A DNA stretch of 64,000 nt from Ancylomarina sp963977525 (lineage in GTDB: Bacteria > Bacteroidota > Bacteroidia > Bacteroidales > Marinifilaceae): the NCBI GenBank assembly GCA_963977525.1, contig CAXBPC010000007.1, positions 62,001 through 126,000 on the forward strand, read 5' to 3'. This document shows positions 52,464-60,258 of this stretch, one piece after another (positions within the stretch are counted from its first letter, which is position 1; each line of letters begins with the position of its first letter). Below the pieces are notes generated by a model. It saw nothing but the letters and a program-made list of their open reading frames with translations. It did not search any database and was not told the origin of the DNA. A program made the translations under genes and the position numbers.

Positions 52464-53084
52464 ATGTCATCCACAAGCATTCCTTTAGAATCTGAATCCT
52501 ACTATCATATTTATAATAGAGGTATAAATCGATGTGATTTATTTCGGGAAGCGGATGATTATAGGCACTTTTTAAGGCTTTACGAGAAATATATTGAGCC
52601 TATTGCAGACACATACGCTTGGGTATTGATGCCTAATCATTTCCATCTGTTGATTAGAATTAAGTCGGAAAAGGAGATTTTAAAACCTGACAGGTTAAAT
52701 ATACAAGACGCAAGTAAACCTGTCAGGTTAAAAACACCACATCAATATTTTTCCAACCTTTTTAACGCCTACTCCAAATACATCAATAAGAAATACCAGC
52801 GAACTGGATCCCTATTTGAACGACCTTTCAAAAGAAAACTGGTGGAAGATGAAAGATATCTTAGAACATTAGTGCTCTACATCCACAACAATCCTATCCA
52901 TCATGGTTTTACTGACATACCAATAGATTATGCTTGGAGTAGCTATCTAACTTGTTTATCGGTAAAACCAACAAGGCTACGAAAGAACGAAGTTGTTGAG
53001 TGGTTCGATGATGAAGCTAATTTTGAATACATGCACAAGCAACATGTCGATTTTATGAAGCTTGAGAAATGGTTAGAAATCTAA
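52464..53084 (+). CDS. REP-associated tyrosine transposase (Y1_Tnp/RAYT)
   Basis: The 206-residue protein is a single-strand HUH nuclease. YYHIYNRGINR opens it, and WVLMPNHFHLLIRI carries the HxH metal motif (His59, His61). The catalytic Tyr lies in FSNLFNAYSKYINKKY (Tyr103 or Tyr106), followed by GSLFERPFKRK and VLYIHNNPIHHGF. Such domesticated transposases nick REP palindromes. Residues 74-90, between the HUH core and the Tyr helix, are encoded by a REP-like element (52682-52734) that recurs at 53873-53926. Copies of another palindrome flank the gene. Confidence 0.93.
   Translation: MSSTSIPLESESYYHIYNRGINRCDLFREADDYRHFLRLYEKYIEPIADTYAWVLMPNHFHLLIRIKSEKEILKPDRLNIQDASKPVRLKTPHQYFSNLFNAYSKYINKKYQRTGSLFERPFKRKLVEDERYLRTLVLYIHNNPIHHGFTDIPIDYAWSSYLTCLSVKPTRLRKNEVVEWFDDEANFEYMHKQHVDFMKLEKWLEI
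52682..52734. repeat. REP-like element copy B1, inside the transposase gene
   Basis: AAACCTGACAGGTTAAA, then ATACAAGACGCAAGT, then AAACCTGTCAGGTTAAA. The two arms are inverted near-palindromes. About 50 bases match 53873-53926 with three substitutions. It is read through in frame as part of the transposase. Confidence 0.85.
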
Positions 53085-53099
53085 TTCTTCATCTCTTAA

Positions 53100-53185
53100 A
53101 ACTCTGACGGGTCTAAAGACTCCGTCAGGTTTCAAACGAAACCAAACGAAAACCTATTAGAGTCCGAAGGATCTGATAGAGTTGA
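53100..53185. repeat. REP-like palindrome pair, copy A2
   Basis: The same two-hairpin unit as 52359-52442, just after the transposase stop. CTGACGGGTCTAAAGAC/TCCGTCAG is followed by ATTAGAGTCCGAAGGATCTGAT. Copies A1 and A2 flank the transposase gene in the same orientation. Confidence 0.8.
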
Positions 53186-53212
53186 CAACAGAAATCTAAA
53201 ATTATTTTCTAG

Positions 53213-53239
53213 TCTGATGAGTCTAACGACTCCGTAAGG
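53213..53239. repeat. REP-like half unit, copy A3
   Basis: CTGATGAGTCTAACGACTCC followed by GTAAGG resembles the first hairpin of units A1 and A2, with a few changes. The second hairpin is missing. Confidence 0.6.
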
Positions 53240-53272
53240 TTAGTACAACAGTTAAATAATAATTAAAAAACA

Positions 53273-53869
53273 ATGCTCGAAAAATCGCTATGTTTCTTGG
53301 ACGGAAGAAAAGATCTTTGGAATAAGATGCTTATTGTTTATCCAGCAAAAATATCCAAAGAACTAAAGGATGACGAACTCGAAATGAAGGCATTTATCTT
53401 ATGGGCCATGCATGCTATAGACTTCTGCTTTAGCCCAGAAAGTATAGACGGATTTGATGATATTGATATCTACAAGCTCAGTCTAGAAGATTTAGAATTC
53501 TTCTATGAACAAATCATATTGGCCTTTTTAATTATGTTTTTTATAGACTATGGATATCATCCCAGACTTGCGGATACTTATCTTAGAATAAAAGATAGTA
53601 AATGGACTAAGAATTTCAAAGATCTTGGTATGTATGAGAATTATGAGAATAAAGCTAAGCCACATTTTATTGCTCGCGACCTTTGCATTCTTTTTTCAAT
53701 GAAGTTAGATAGGGGCATCTCATTTGATGAATTGATGAACCTCAGAGCCATTCTAGTCATCTGTTCCCGAGAACTATTAAAGTTATTAAAGGATGATAAG
53801 GCAATGAGAGAAATTGATTTTGAAATCCTTCAGCGAGGATTTGGCTTGGACAATAAAGTCAGGTCGTAA
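53273..53869 (+). CDS. Hypothetical protein downstream of the transposase
   Basis: The 198-residue protein has no signal peptide. One hydrophobic stretch (IILAFLIMFFIDYGYHP, about residues 80-96) may be a buried helix and not a membrane span. The N-terminus MLEKSLCFLDGRKDLWNKML and the C-terminal LMNLRAILVICSRELLKLL are helical. I do not recognise a family. It lies between REP-like repeats, with copy B2 starting four bases after its stop, so it may be a passenger of this mobile patch. Confidence 0.65.
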   Translation: MLEKSLCFLDGRKDLWNKMLIVYPAKISKELKDDELEMKAFILWAMHAIDFCFSPESIDGFDDIDIYKLSLEDLEFFYEQIILAFLIMFFIDYGYHPRLADTYLRIKDSKWTKNFKDLGMYENYENKAKPHFIARDLCILFSMKLDRGISFDELMNLRAILVICSRELLKLLKDDKAMREIDFEILQRGFGLDNKVRS

Positions 53870-53872
53870 AAA

Positions 53873-53926
53873 AAACCTGACAGGTTAACTATGCATGACG
53901 CAAGTAAACCTGTCAGGTTAAATATC
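53873..53926. repeat. REP-like element copy B2
   Basis: AAAACCTGACAGGTTAAC, ATGACGCAAGT and AACCTGTCAGGTTAAA. It is nearly identical to copy B1 inside the transposase gene. It also sits just beyond the convergent etfA stop and could act as a terminator for either gene. Confidence 0.82.
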
Positions 53927-53941
53927 TAGAAAACGATAAGA

Positions 53942-54934
53942 TTACTTACTCAATCTCTCGTTTAGTTTTTTGATGATTTGTTTTGCGTCACCAACGATAC
54001 CAAGGTCAGACACTTGGAAAATAGGCGCATTCTTGTCTTTGTTTACCGCAATGATCAAATCTGAATCTTCCATACCAGCAACGTGCTGAATAGCTCCTGA
54101 AATACCGAATGCAAAATAAAGGTCTGGACGTACAGTTTTACCAGTCTGTCCAACCTGACGTTCGTGTCCGATATAGCCAGCATCAACCATAGCACGAGAA
54201 GCTGAAACCTCAGCATCAAGTGTTTTAGCCAAAGCATCCATAGCTTCGAAACCTTCTTGGTTACCAATACCACGACCACCTGATACTAATATCTTGGCTT
54301 CTGTGATATCGATTAGATTAGTTTCTTCCTTTACAGTCTTAATTAATTTCACCTTAATCTTAGAGGCATCGAAATCAACTTTGTAGTCAGTAATGATTCC
54401 TTCGCGGCTTGTATCCGTATCCAAAGCAAACAAAACGCCAGGACGAACTGTTCCCATTTGTGGACGGTGTTTTTTACAAACGATAGTCGCCATTAGGTTA
54501 CCACCAAAGGCTGGACGAGTCATCAATAGTTCGCGGTTTGCTCCTACTTCAATCTTAGTACAGTCAGCAGTTAAACCCGTCTTAACACGAGCTGAAACAC
54601 GAGGTCCCAAGTCACGACCAATAGTGGTTGCTCCGATTAGTACTGAGTCTGGCTTTCTATCATTGATAATTTTGCAGATAGCTTGAGTATATGGCTCAGT
54701 TGTATAATCAGCCAATTCAGGCGCATCAACAACTAAAACTTCATCTGCACCAGCAGCAACAAGTCCTTGTGCCTTAGCAGCGATGTTATGCCCTAAAAGC
54801 ATAGCATAAACCTTATCGTTTAATTCATCTGCCAATCGTCGTGCTTGTCCCAAAAGTTCCAATGCCACATTCTGAACAAGACCTTCGCGCTGCTCAACAA
54901 ATACATATATGCCTTTGTAATCTTCTAAATTCAT
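53942..54934 (-). CDS. etfA: Electron transfer flavoprotein alpha subunit
   Basis: The 330-residue FAD-binding subunit has the C-terminal FAD motif VSGGRGIGNQEGF, and GQTGKTVRPDLYFAFGISGAIQH in two blocks, as expected. It accepts electrons from the acyl-CoA dehydrogenase encoded two genes upstream, possibly with bifurcation to ferredoxin. It is 12 bp after etfB and is the last gene of the lysine fermentation operon. Confidence 0.96.
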   Translation of the reverse strand: MNLEDYKGIYVFVEQREGLVQNVALELLGQARRLADELNDKVYAMLLGHNIAAKAQGLVAAGADEVLVVDAPELADYTTEPYTQAICKIINDRKPDSVLIGATTIGRDLGPRVSARVKTGLTADCTKIEVGANRELLMTRPAFGGNLMATIVCKKHRPQMGTVRPGVLFALDTDTSREGIITDYKVDFDASKIKVKLIKTVKEETNLIDITEAKILVSGGRGIGNQEGFEAMDALAKTLDAEVSASRAMVDAGYIGHERQVGQTGKTVRPDLYFAFGISGAIQHVAGMEDSDLIIAVNKDKNAPIFQVSDLGIVGDAKQIIKKLNERLSK

Positions 54935-54946
54935 AGTCTCAACAAT

Positions 54947-55729
54947 TTATAGAATGAATTTTTCTTTCATCTTGTTAATAATGATTCCTACAGCCTCGTC
55001 AGTATCTACTTCGTAAAGTTCACCAGCTGGTTTCAATCCACGAGCAAAAGCTTTGTGTACACTTGTTGGCGATCCCTTAAGACCCAATAATGTCTCATCA
55101 ACTTCGATTTGGTCTTTACCCCAAACCTCAACTTCTTTTTGGTAAGCATCAACGATACCACCAACACTCATATAACGAGGGTTGTTTGCCGATGAAAGAA
55201 CAGTTACCACACAAGGAGCTTCCACCTCAAGAATTTGGTAACCCTCTTCGATATGACGCTTCATAGTGAATGTTTTCTCACCATCGAATTTCAAATCTTC
55301 TAGGTAAGACACCTGAGGTAAATCTAAGTGCTCAGCAATTTGAGGACCTACCTGTGCTGTATCTCCATCGATAGCCTGACGACCTGTAATCAAAAGGTCG
55401 AAATCAAGCTTTTTAAGCGCTCCTGCAAGAGCGTATGATGTTGCAAGAGTATCTGCACCTGCAAATTTTCTATCGGTCAAATGGATGGCTCTATCGGCTC
55501 CCATTGCAAATGCTTCACGAAGAATCAAATCTGCTTGTGGAGGTCCCATAGTAATCACAGTAATGTGAGCACCCTTTTCTTCTTTTAACTGTAGCGCCAT
55601 TTCCAAACCACCCTTATCATCAGGGTTGATAATACTTGGTACGCCTTCTCTGATTAGAGTTCCTGTTTTTGGATCAATTTTAATCTCAGTAGTATCAGGA
55701 ACCTGCTTTATACAGACAACTATTTTCAT
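54947..55729 (-). CDS. etfB: Electron transfer flavoprotein beta subunit
   Basis: The 260-residue subunit has IVVCIKQVPDTTEIKIDP at the start, NPDDKGGLEMALQLKEEKGA, and the GRQAIDGDTAQVGPQIAEHL signature (Etf beta family). It binds a nucleotide (AMP or a second FAD in bifurcating forms) and pairs with EtfA. An intergenic repeat separates it from the acyl-CoA dehydrogenase gene. Confidence 0.96.
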   Translation of the reverse strand: MKIVVCIKQVPDTTEIKIDPKTGTLIREGVPSIINPDDKGGLEMALQLKEEKGAHITVITMGPPQADLILREAFAMGADRAIHLTDRKFAGADTLATSYALAGALKKLDFDLLITGRQAIDGDTAQVGPQIAEHLDLPQVSYLEDLKFDGEKTFTMKRHIEEGYQILEVEAPCVVTVLSSANNPRYMSVGGIVDAYQKEVEVWGKDQIEVDETLLGLKGSPTSVHKAFARGLKPAGELYEVDTDEAVGIIINKMKEKFIL

Positions 55730-55765
55730 TTTATTTATTTTGTAGCAAAAGAATCTTTTTTATTT

Positions 55766-55830
55766 ACCCCTAAATCCCCTAAAGGGGACTTTTCATTTAC
55801 ATCTTTTAAGCCCCTTTAGGGGTTTGGGGT
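55766..55830. repeat. Large inverted repeat between etfB and the acyl-CoA dehydrogenase gene
   Basis: The left arm ACCCCTAAATCCCC-TAAAGGGGAC and right arm GCCCCTTTAGGGGTTTGGGGT are inverted copies with small changes. Each arm contains its own palindrome (CCCCTAAAGGGG and CCCCTTTAGGGG). I recall similar strings as frequent dispersed repeats in Bacteroidota genomes. Confidence 0.8.
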
Positions 55831-55880
55831 CTCATGTAAATATATTTTGATCTCTTTTCTTGTTCACACAAGGTTAATAC

Positions 55881-57020
55881 TTACTTAAGCATATTAGCTG
55901 AAATCACCATTTTTTGAACTTCAGAAGTTCCTTCGTAGATCTCAGTAATCTTAGCGTCACGCATCATACGCTCAACTGGGTATTCGCGAGTGTAACCATA
56001 ACCACCGTGCAATTGAACGGCTTTGTTTGTTACCTCCATAGCTGTTTCAGCTGCATAAAGCTTAGCCATAGCTGCATCAACAGAATAAGCCATTTTATTA
56101 TCCTTTTTGTAAGCCGCTTTACGAACCAACATACGAGATGCTTCTGTTTTAGTACTCATATCAGCCAACATAAACTGTGTATTCTGGAAAGCAGAAAGGG
56201 CACGACCAAACTGTTTTCTTTCCTTCACATATTTCACAGTCTCATTGATTGCTCCCTGAGCCAAACCTAAAGCTTGAGCAGCGATACCAATACGACCACC
56301 ATCAAGGGTTTTCATAGCGACACCAAAACCTTTGCTAAGTTTTCCTAACATATTTGATTTAGGCAATACGCAATTTTCGAAAATCAATTCGCTAGTTGCT
56401 GAACCTTTAATACCCATCTTCTTCTCTTTCTTACCGAAAGAGAAACCAGGTGTGCCTTTTTCAATGATGAAGGCTGTGATACCACGAGTTCCCTGAGATT
56501 TATCAGTCATTGCGAAAATCACATAAACATGTGCATATTCAGCATTGGTAATAAAGATCTTAGATCCATTAATAATATAGTTATCACCATCTTCGATAGC
56601 AGTTGTTTGCTGACCAGCAGCGTCAGTACCCGCATTAGGCTCAGTTAAACCAAAAGCACCAATCCACTCACCCGAAGCAAGTTTTGGCAAATACTTTTGC
56701 TTTTGCTCTTCAGTTCCGTGCTCTAAAATAGGTGCTGCACACAAAGATGTGTGAGCCGAAACAATAACACCAGTTGTACCACAAACCATCGAAAGCTCTT
56801 CAACAGCCATAGAATACATCAGGTTATTTCCACCTGCACCACCATATTGCTTTGGAATTGGAATTCCCATGATTCCAATCTTTGCCATTTTCTCAACCGT
56901 TTCGATTGGGAAACGCTCCTGCTCATCTACTTCTGCAGCAAGTGGCTTAACTTCGTTTTCAGCAAAATCCCTAATCATTTGCTGGAACAATTCTTGTTCT
57001 TTTGTTAGGCTAAAGTCCAT
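55881..57020 (-). CDS. Acyl-CoA dehydrogenase, probably butyryl-CoA dehydrogenase
   Basis: With the ATG at 57020 (MDFSLTKEQELF) it has 379 residues. The in-frame codon at 57053 would add 11. It carries the FAD-family motifs GAFGLTEPNAGTDA, KIFITNAEYAHVYVIF and the C-terminal ITEIYEGTSEVQ with the catalytic Glu. Short-chain enzymes of anaerobes share this layout. Placement next to etfBA and in a lysine fermentation operon supports crotonyl-CoA to butyryl-CoA reduction. The gene name bcd would be reasonable but is inferred from context. Confidence 0.93.
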   Translation of the reverse strand: MDFSLTKEQELFQQMIRDFAENEVKPLAAEVDEQERFPIETVEKMAKIGIMGIPIPKQYGGAGGNNLMYSMAVEELSMVCGTTGVIVSAHTSLCAAPILEHGTEEQKQKYLPKLASGEWIGAFGLTEPNAGTDAAGQQTTAIEDGDNYIINGSKIFITNAEYAHVYVIFAMTDKSQGTRGITAFIIEKGTPGFSFGKKEKKMGIKGSATSELIFENCVLPKSNMLGKLSKGFGVAMKTLDGGRIGIAAQALGLAQGAINETVKYVKERKQFGRALSAFQNTQFMLADMSTKTEASRMLVRKAAYKKDNKMAYSVDAAMAKLYAAETAMEVTNKAVQLHGGYGYTREYPVERMMRDAKITEIYEGTSEVQKMVISANMLK

Positions 57021-57363
57021 TAATATATTGTTACAAATTACGTTTCGAATCAAGCCCCTAAACTTAATCCGGAATTATTTCTTTAATTGCTAGTTTTCAC
57101 GTGCAAAGAAAGTTCAGTAAAAACAATTTTCGATACAAGTTGATATGTTATATATCAGTAAAATAGAATTTCTCAACGCAATCGATATAAATTGTTTAAT
57201 ATTTAACTAATAATTAAACTTCTAACTCTATTGATAAAAATATCAATTAGATAATTATTCCTTTAAAGCAAAAAAAATCGGTTGCTAGTTTTTTCAAACC
57301 AACAGCCGATTATATTTTAGATTAAAACTAAAAACTTAGTCTTAACTATTACTAAAAAATAGC
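57021..57363. other. Intergenic region between acyl-CoA dehydrogenase and thiolase genes
   Basis: This 343-bp AT-rich stretch has no gene. It contains a terminator-like hairpin for the thiolase gene at 57277-57310, so the acyl-CoA dehydrogenase and etf genes may have their own promoter here. No exact TAnnTTTG was found on the minus strand. Confidence 0.5.
57277..57310 (-). terminator. Terminator after the thiolase gene
   Basis: ATCGGTTG (57277-57284) pairs with CAGCCGAT (57303-57310) with one wobble. A T run follows on the minus strand. Confidence 0.75.
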
Positions 57364-58569
57364 TTAAACGTTCTTAAGAATTAAAGCAGTACCCATACCA
57401 CCACCAATACAAAGTGAAGCTAAACCGAATTGCTTATTCGTACGTTTCATTTCGTGAATCAAACTAACTGTAATACGTGTTCCTGATGCTCCAATTGGGT
57501 GACCTAAAGCAATAGCTCCACCATTATTATTACATCTCTCTTGGAAGAACTCAGGTGCAACACCATGATCTTCGCACAATTGCTTAACTACACCTAATGA
57601 TTGAGCGGCAAAAGCTTCGTTTAATTCCAAAATTTCCATATCTGTCAGCTTCATATCAGCCTTTTTCAAAGCGCTAGCAATAGCAGGAACTGGTCCCATA
57701 CCCATAATAGCTGGATCTACACCACCTTGTCCAGTTGCTACAATCTCAGCAAGTGGAGTCAAGTTATGCTCTTTTACAGCCTCTTCAGAAGCTACTAATA
57801 CGAAAGCAGCACCATCGTTAATACCTGAAGCATTACCAGCAGTTACAGTACCATCTTTTTTGAAAGCTGCACGTAAACTTCCTAATTTCTCTTCGCTAGT
57901 TCTACGGTTGATGAACTCATCAGCATCGAAAACAATCGTTTCTTTACGTGACTTGATTTCAATAGGAACAATCTCATTCTTGAAATGACCAGCATCCTGT
58001 GCAGCCATTGCTTTTTGCTGAGATGCAAATGCAAAAGCATCCTGCTCTTCGCGAGTTAGGCAATATTTTGCTGCAATGTTTTCAGCAGTGATACCCATGT
58101 GGTAACCTTCGAAAGCATCAGTTAAACCGTCGAATACCATATGGTCAACAGCAGTAAGATCCATCATTTTGTGACCACCACGAACTGTACCTGACATAAC
58201 GAAACCAGCTCGTGACATATTCTCAGTACCACCAGCAATAATCATATTCGCTTCACCTGACTTGATGTTAGCGTAAGCCAAATTGATTGTCTTCATACCA
58301 GAACCACAAATCATGTTGATTCCGTAAGCTGGTACCTCTTGAGGAACACCTGCTTTAATTGAAGCCTGACGAGCAACACCCTGACCTTGACCTGCCATAA
58401 GCGTATTTCCTACAACAACCTCATCAAGTTTAGATGCGTCGATCTTTGTTTCTTCAATAATATTTTTGATAACTCCTGCAGCTAAATCAGCAGAAGTAAC
58501 TGGAGTTAGACTTCCTAAAAATTTTCCTAAAGCCGTTCTTTTGGCTGCAACGATATATACTTTACTCAT
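57364..58569 (-). CDS. Acetyl-CoA acetyltransferase (thiolase)
   Basis: With the ATG at 58569 (MSKVYIVAAKRTALGKF) the protein has 401 residues. Active-site residues are Cys88 in NMICGSGMK, the His in ALGHPIGASGTRI and the Cys in LCIGGGMGTA. Here it would split acetoacetyl-CoA (formed by the CoA-transferase) to two acetyl-CoA. The in-frame codon at 58587 adds only six residues. It is downstream of the CoA-transferase gene. Confidence 0.95.
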   Translation of the reverse strand: MSKVYIVAAKRTALGKFLGSLTPVTSADLAAGVIKNIIEETKIDASKLDEVVVGNTLMAGQGQGVARQASIKAGVPQEVPAYGINMICGSGMKTINLAYANIKSGEANMIIAGGTENMSRAGFVMSGTVRGGHKMMDLTAVDHMVFDGLTDAFEGYHMGITAENIAAKYCLTREEQDAFAFASQQKAMAAQDAGHFKNEIVPIEIKSRKETIVFDADEFINRRTSEEKLGSLRAAFKKDGTVTAGNASGINDGAAFVLVASEEAVKEHNLTPLAEIVATGQGGVDPAIMGMGPVPAIASALKKADMKLTDMEILELNEAFAAQSLGVVKQLCEDHGVAPEFFQERCNNNGGAIALGHPIGASGTRITVSLIHEMKRTNKQFGLASLCIGGGMGTALILKNV

Positions 58570-58670
58570 GATGTTTGTAATTGACAATTAGTGATTAGCA
58601 ATTATTAATTAAAGTAAATTGGTTGAATAATACGATTTGTAAATTGAAATCACAAATCTCTTATTCTATA

Positions 58671-59333
58671 TTAGGCTTGTTTCATTTCAGCTAAATCCTC
58701 AGCAATAATTAATTTTGCATCGGTAGCTTCTTGTACTTGCTCAACAGTAAACGAAGGGTTAATCTCAGTTAAAAGAATTCCTTCTGGCGTAATTTTCATT
58801 ACTCCCATTTCTGTGATAATCATTTCCACCTGACCAGCTGCTGTTAAAGGCAAGTTGCAAAGTGTCATAATTTTGTGATTTCCTCTAGCTGTGTGCTCCA
58901 TAGATAGAATAACACGCTTTGCACCTACAATAAGGTCCATTGCACCACCCATACCTGGAGTTTTCTTTCCTGGAATCATCCAGTTAGCAAGGTTTCCTTT
59001 TTCATCAGCCTGAAGAGCTCCTAGAAAAGTAACATCAACATGTCCACCACGGATAATAGCAAAAGAAGCTGCTGAGTCGAAACTACTTGCACCTTCCTTA
59101 TAAGTGATGTGACCACCACCAGCATTTACAAAATCCTTATCTTCTTCACCTTCTGCTGGAACAGCGCCCATGCCAAGCAAACCATTCTCCGATTGAAGAA
59201 TAACATTTACACTATCAGGGACATAATTAGGAATAAATGTAGGCAAACCAATTCCTAAGTTTACTACATCACCATCTTGCAATTCGAGAGCAGAACGCTT
59301 TGCGATAATCTCTCTGATTTCTTTTTTATCCAT
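58671..59333 (-). CDS. atoA: 3-oxoacid/butyryl-CoA:acetoacetate CoA-transferase subunit B
   Basis: The 220-residue protein is the catalytic small subunit. VVNLGIGLPTFIPNYV opens the domain and the active Glu lies in LQSENGLLGMG, followed by FVNAGGGHITYKEGASSFDS. In this operon it should exchange CoA between butyryl-CoA and acetoacetate, releasing butyrate. The A subunit (AtoD) normally sits beside it, but the neighbouring gene is kamE and no A subunit occurs in the window. The symbol is by analogy. Confidence 0.9.
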   Translation of the reverse strand: MDKKEIREIIAKRSALELQDGDVVNLGIGLPTFIPNYVPDSVNVILQSENGLLGMGAVPAEGEEDKDFVNAGGGHITYKEGASSFDSAASFAIIRGGHVDVTFLGALQADEKGNLANWMIPGKKTPGMGGAMDLIVGAKRVILSMEHTARGNHKIMTLCNLPLTAAGQVEMIITEMGVMKITPEGILLTEINPSFTVEQVQEATDAKLIIAEDLAEMKQA

Positions 59334-59359
59334 TGTGGTATGTTGTTTTGTTTATATCC

Positions 59360-59389
59360 TGTAGAGACGACATTTATGACGTCTCTACA
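59360..59389. repeat. Small dispersed-type palindrome
   Basis: TGTAGAGACG (59360-59369) and CGTCTCTACA (59380-59389) form a perfect 10-bp inverted repeat. I recall strings of this kind as very frequent intergenic repeats in cyanobacteria and in some Bacteroidota. It lies between kamE and the CoA-transferase gene. Confidence 0.8.
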
Positions 59390-59399
59390 AATTATAAGT

Positions 59400-60188
59400 C
59401 TATTGGTTGATTCTTCTGTCAAGTTCTTGAGCCATATATGAAGCTACGTCATCAGCATATTTATTCATACCAAAACCAGCATCGTACCCAAGTTCTTTAG
59501 CTAATTCGTGTGATAAACGAGGTCCACCACAAATCAAAATAACCTTATCACGTAAACCTTCAGCTTCTAGCATTTCTACTAGCTCAACAAGGTTTTGAAT
59601 ATGAACATCTTTCTGAGTTACCGTTTGTGAAACCAAAAGAACATCAGCTTTCATTTCGATAGCTTTCGCGATGAACTCCTCGTTTGGCACCTGAGATCCC
59701 ATGTTTAGAGCCTCAACCATATCATAACGCTCCAAGCCATAGTGACCTGCAAATCCTTTCATGTTCATAATCGCATCGATACCTACTGTATGTGCATCTG
59801 AACCTGTACTTGCACCTACAACTACAACTTTACGTCCGATGCTTTCCTTAATGAAATCATCAGTTTCGTGCATATCCATAGTAGTCGATTCTACCTTTGG
59901 TACAACGATAGTCGTATAATCAACGGTATGAACAGAACTACCATAGCAGTTGAAAAAGGTAAAACCTTTCATCAGCTCTTGAACGAACACCACTTGGATG
60001 TCTTCAAAACCCATTTGTCTCATCATCTGTTTAGCAGCCTCAATCGCCTCTTCGCCCTTAGGCACAGGAAGTGTAAAACTAACCTGAGTTTTACCATCGT
60101 TCATGGTATCACCGTAAGGCTTAATTTTTGTTAGATCTAAGGTCTTATCGAATTCATTCGAATTGGTAGAATAAAGTCCTCCACTCAT
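59400..60188 (-). CDS. kamE: Lysine 5,6-aminomutase beta subunit
   Basis: The 262-residue B12 subunit converts beta-lysine to 3,5-diaminohexanoate with KamD. The cobalamin motif DAHTVG (Asp131, His133, Gly136) is present. Lys144 in MNMKGFAGHYGLERY matches the lysine that holds PLP in the resting clostridial enzyme. The N-terminal dimerisation region (KIKPYGDTMNDGKTQVSF) is typical. It follows kamD by 70 bp. Confidence 0.96.
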   Translation of the reverse strand: MSGGLYSTNSNEFDKTLDLTKIKPYGDTMNDGKTQVSFTLPVPKGEEAIEAAKQMMRQMGFEDIQVVFVQELMKGFTFFNCYGSSVHTVDYTTIVVPKVESTTMDMHETDDFIKESIGRKVVVVGASTGSDAHTVGIDAIMNMKGFAGHYGLERYDMVEALNMGSQVPNEEFIAKAIEMKADVLLVSQTVTQKDVHIQNLVELVEMLEAEGLRDKVILICGGPRLSHELAKELGYDAGFGMNKYADDVASYMAQELDRRINQ

Positions 60189-60258
60189 TTTGCTTATCTC
60201 CTATATTTTATGTGAGTCAACAGTTATTAGCTACAGACTCTCAATCATTATCTAATAA

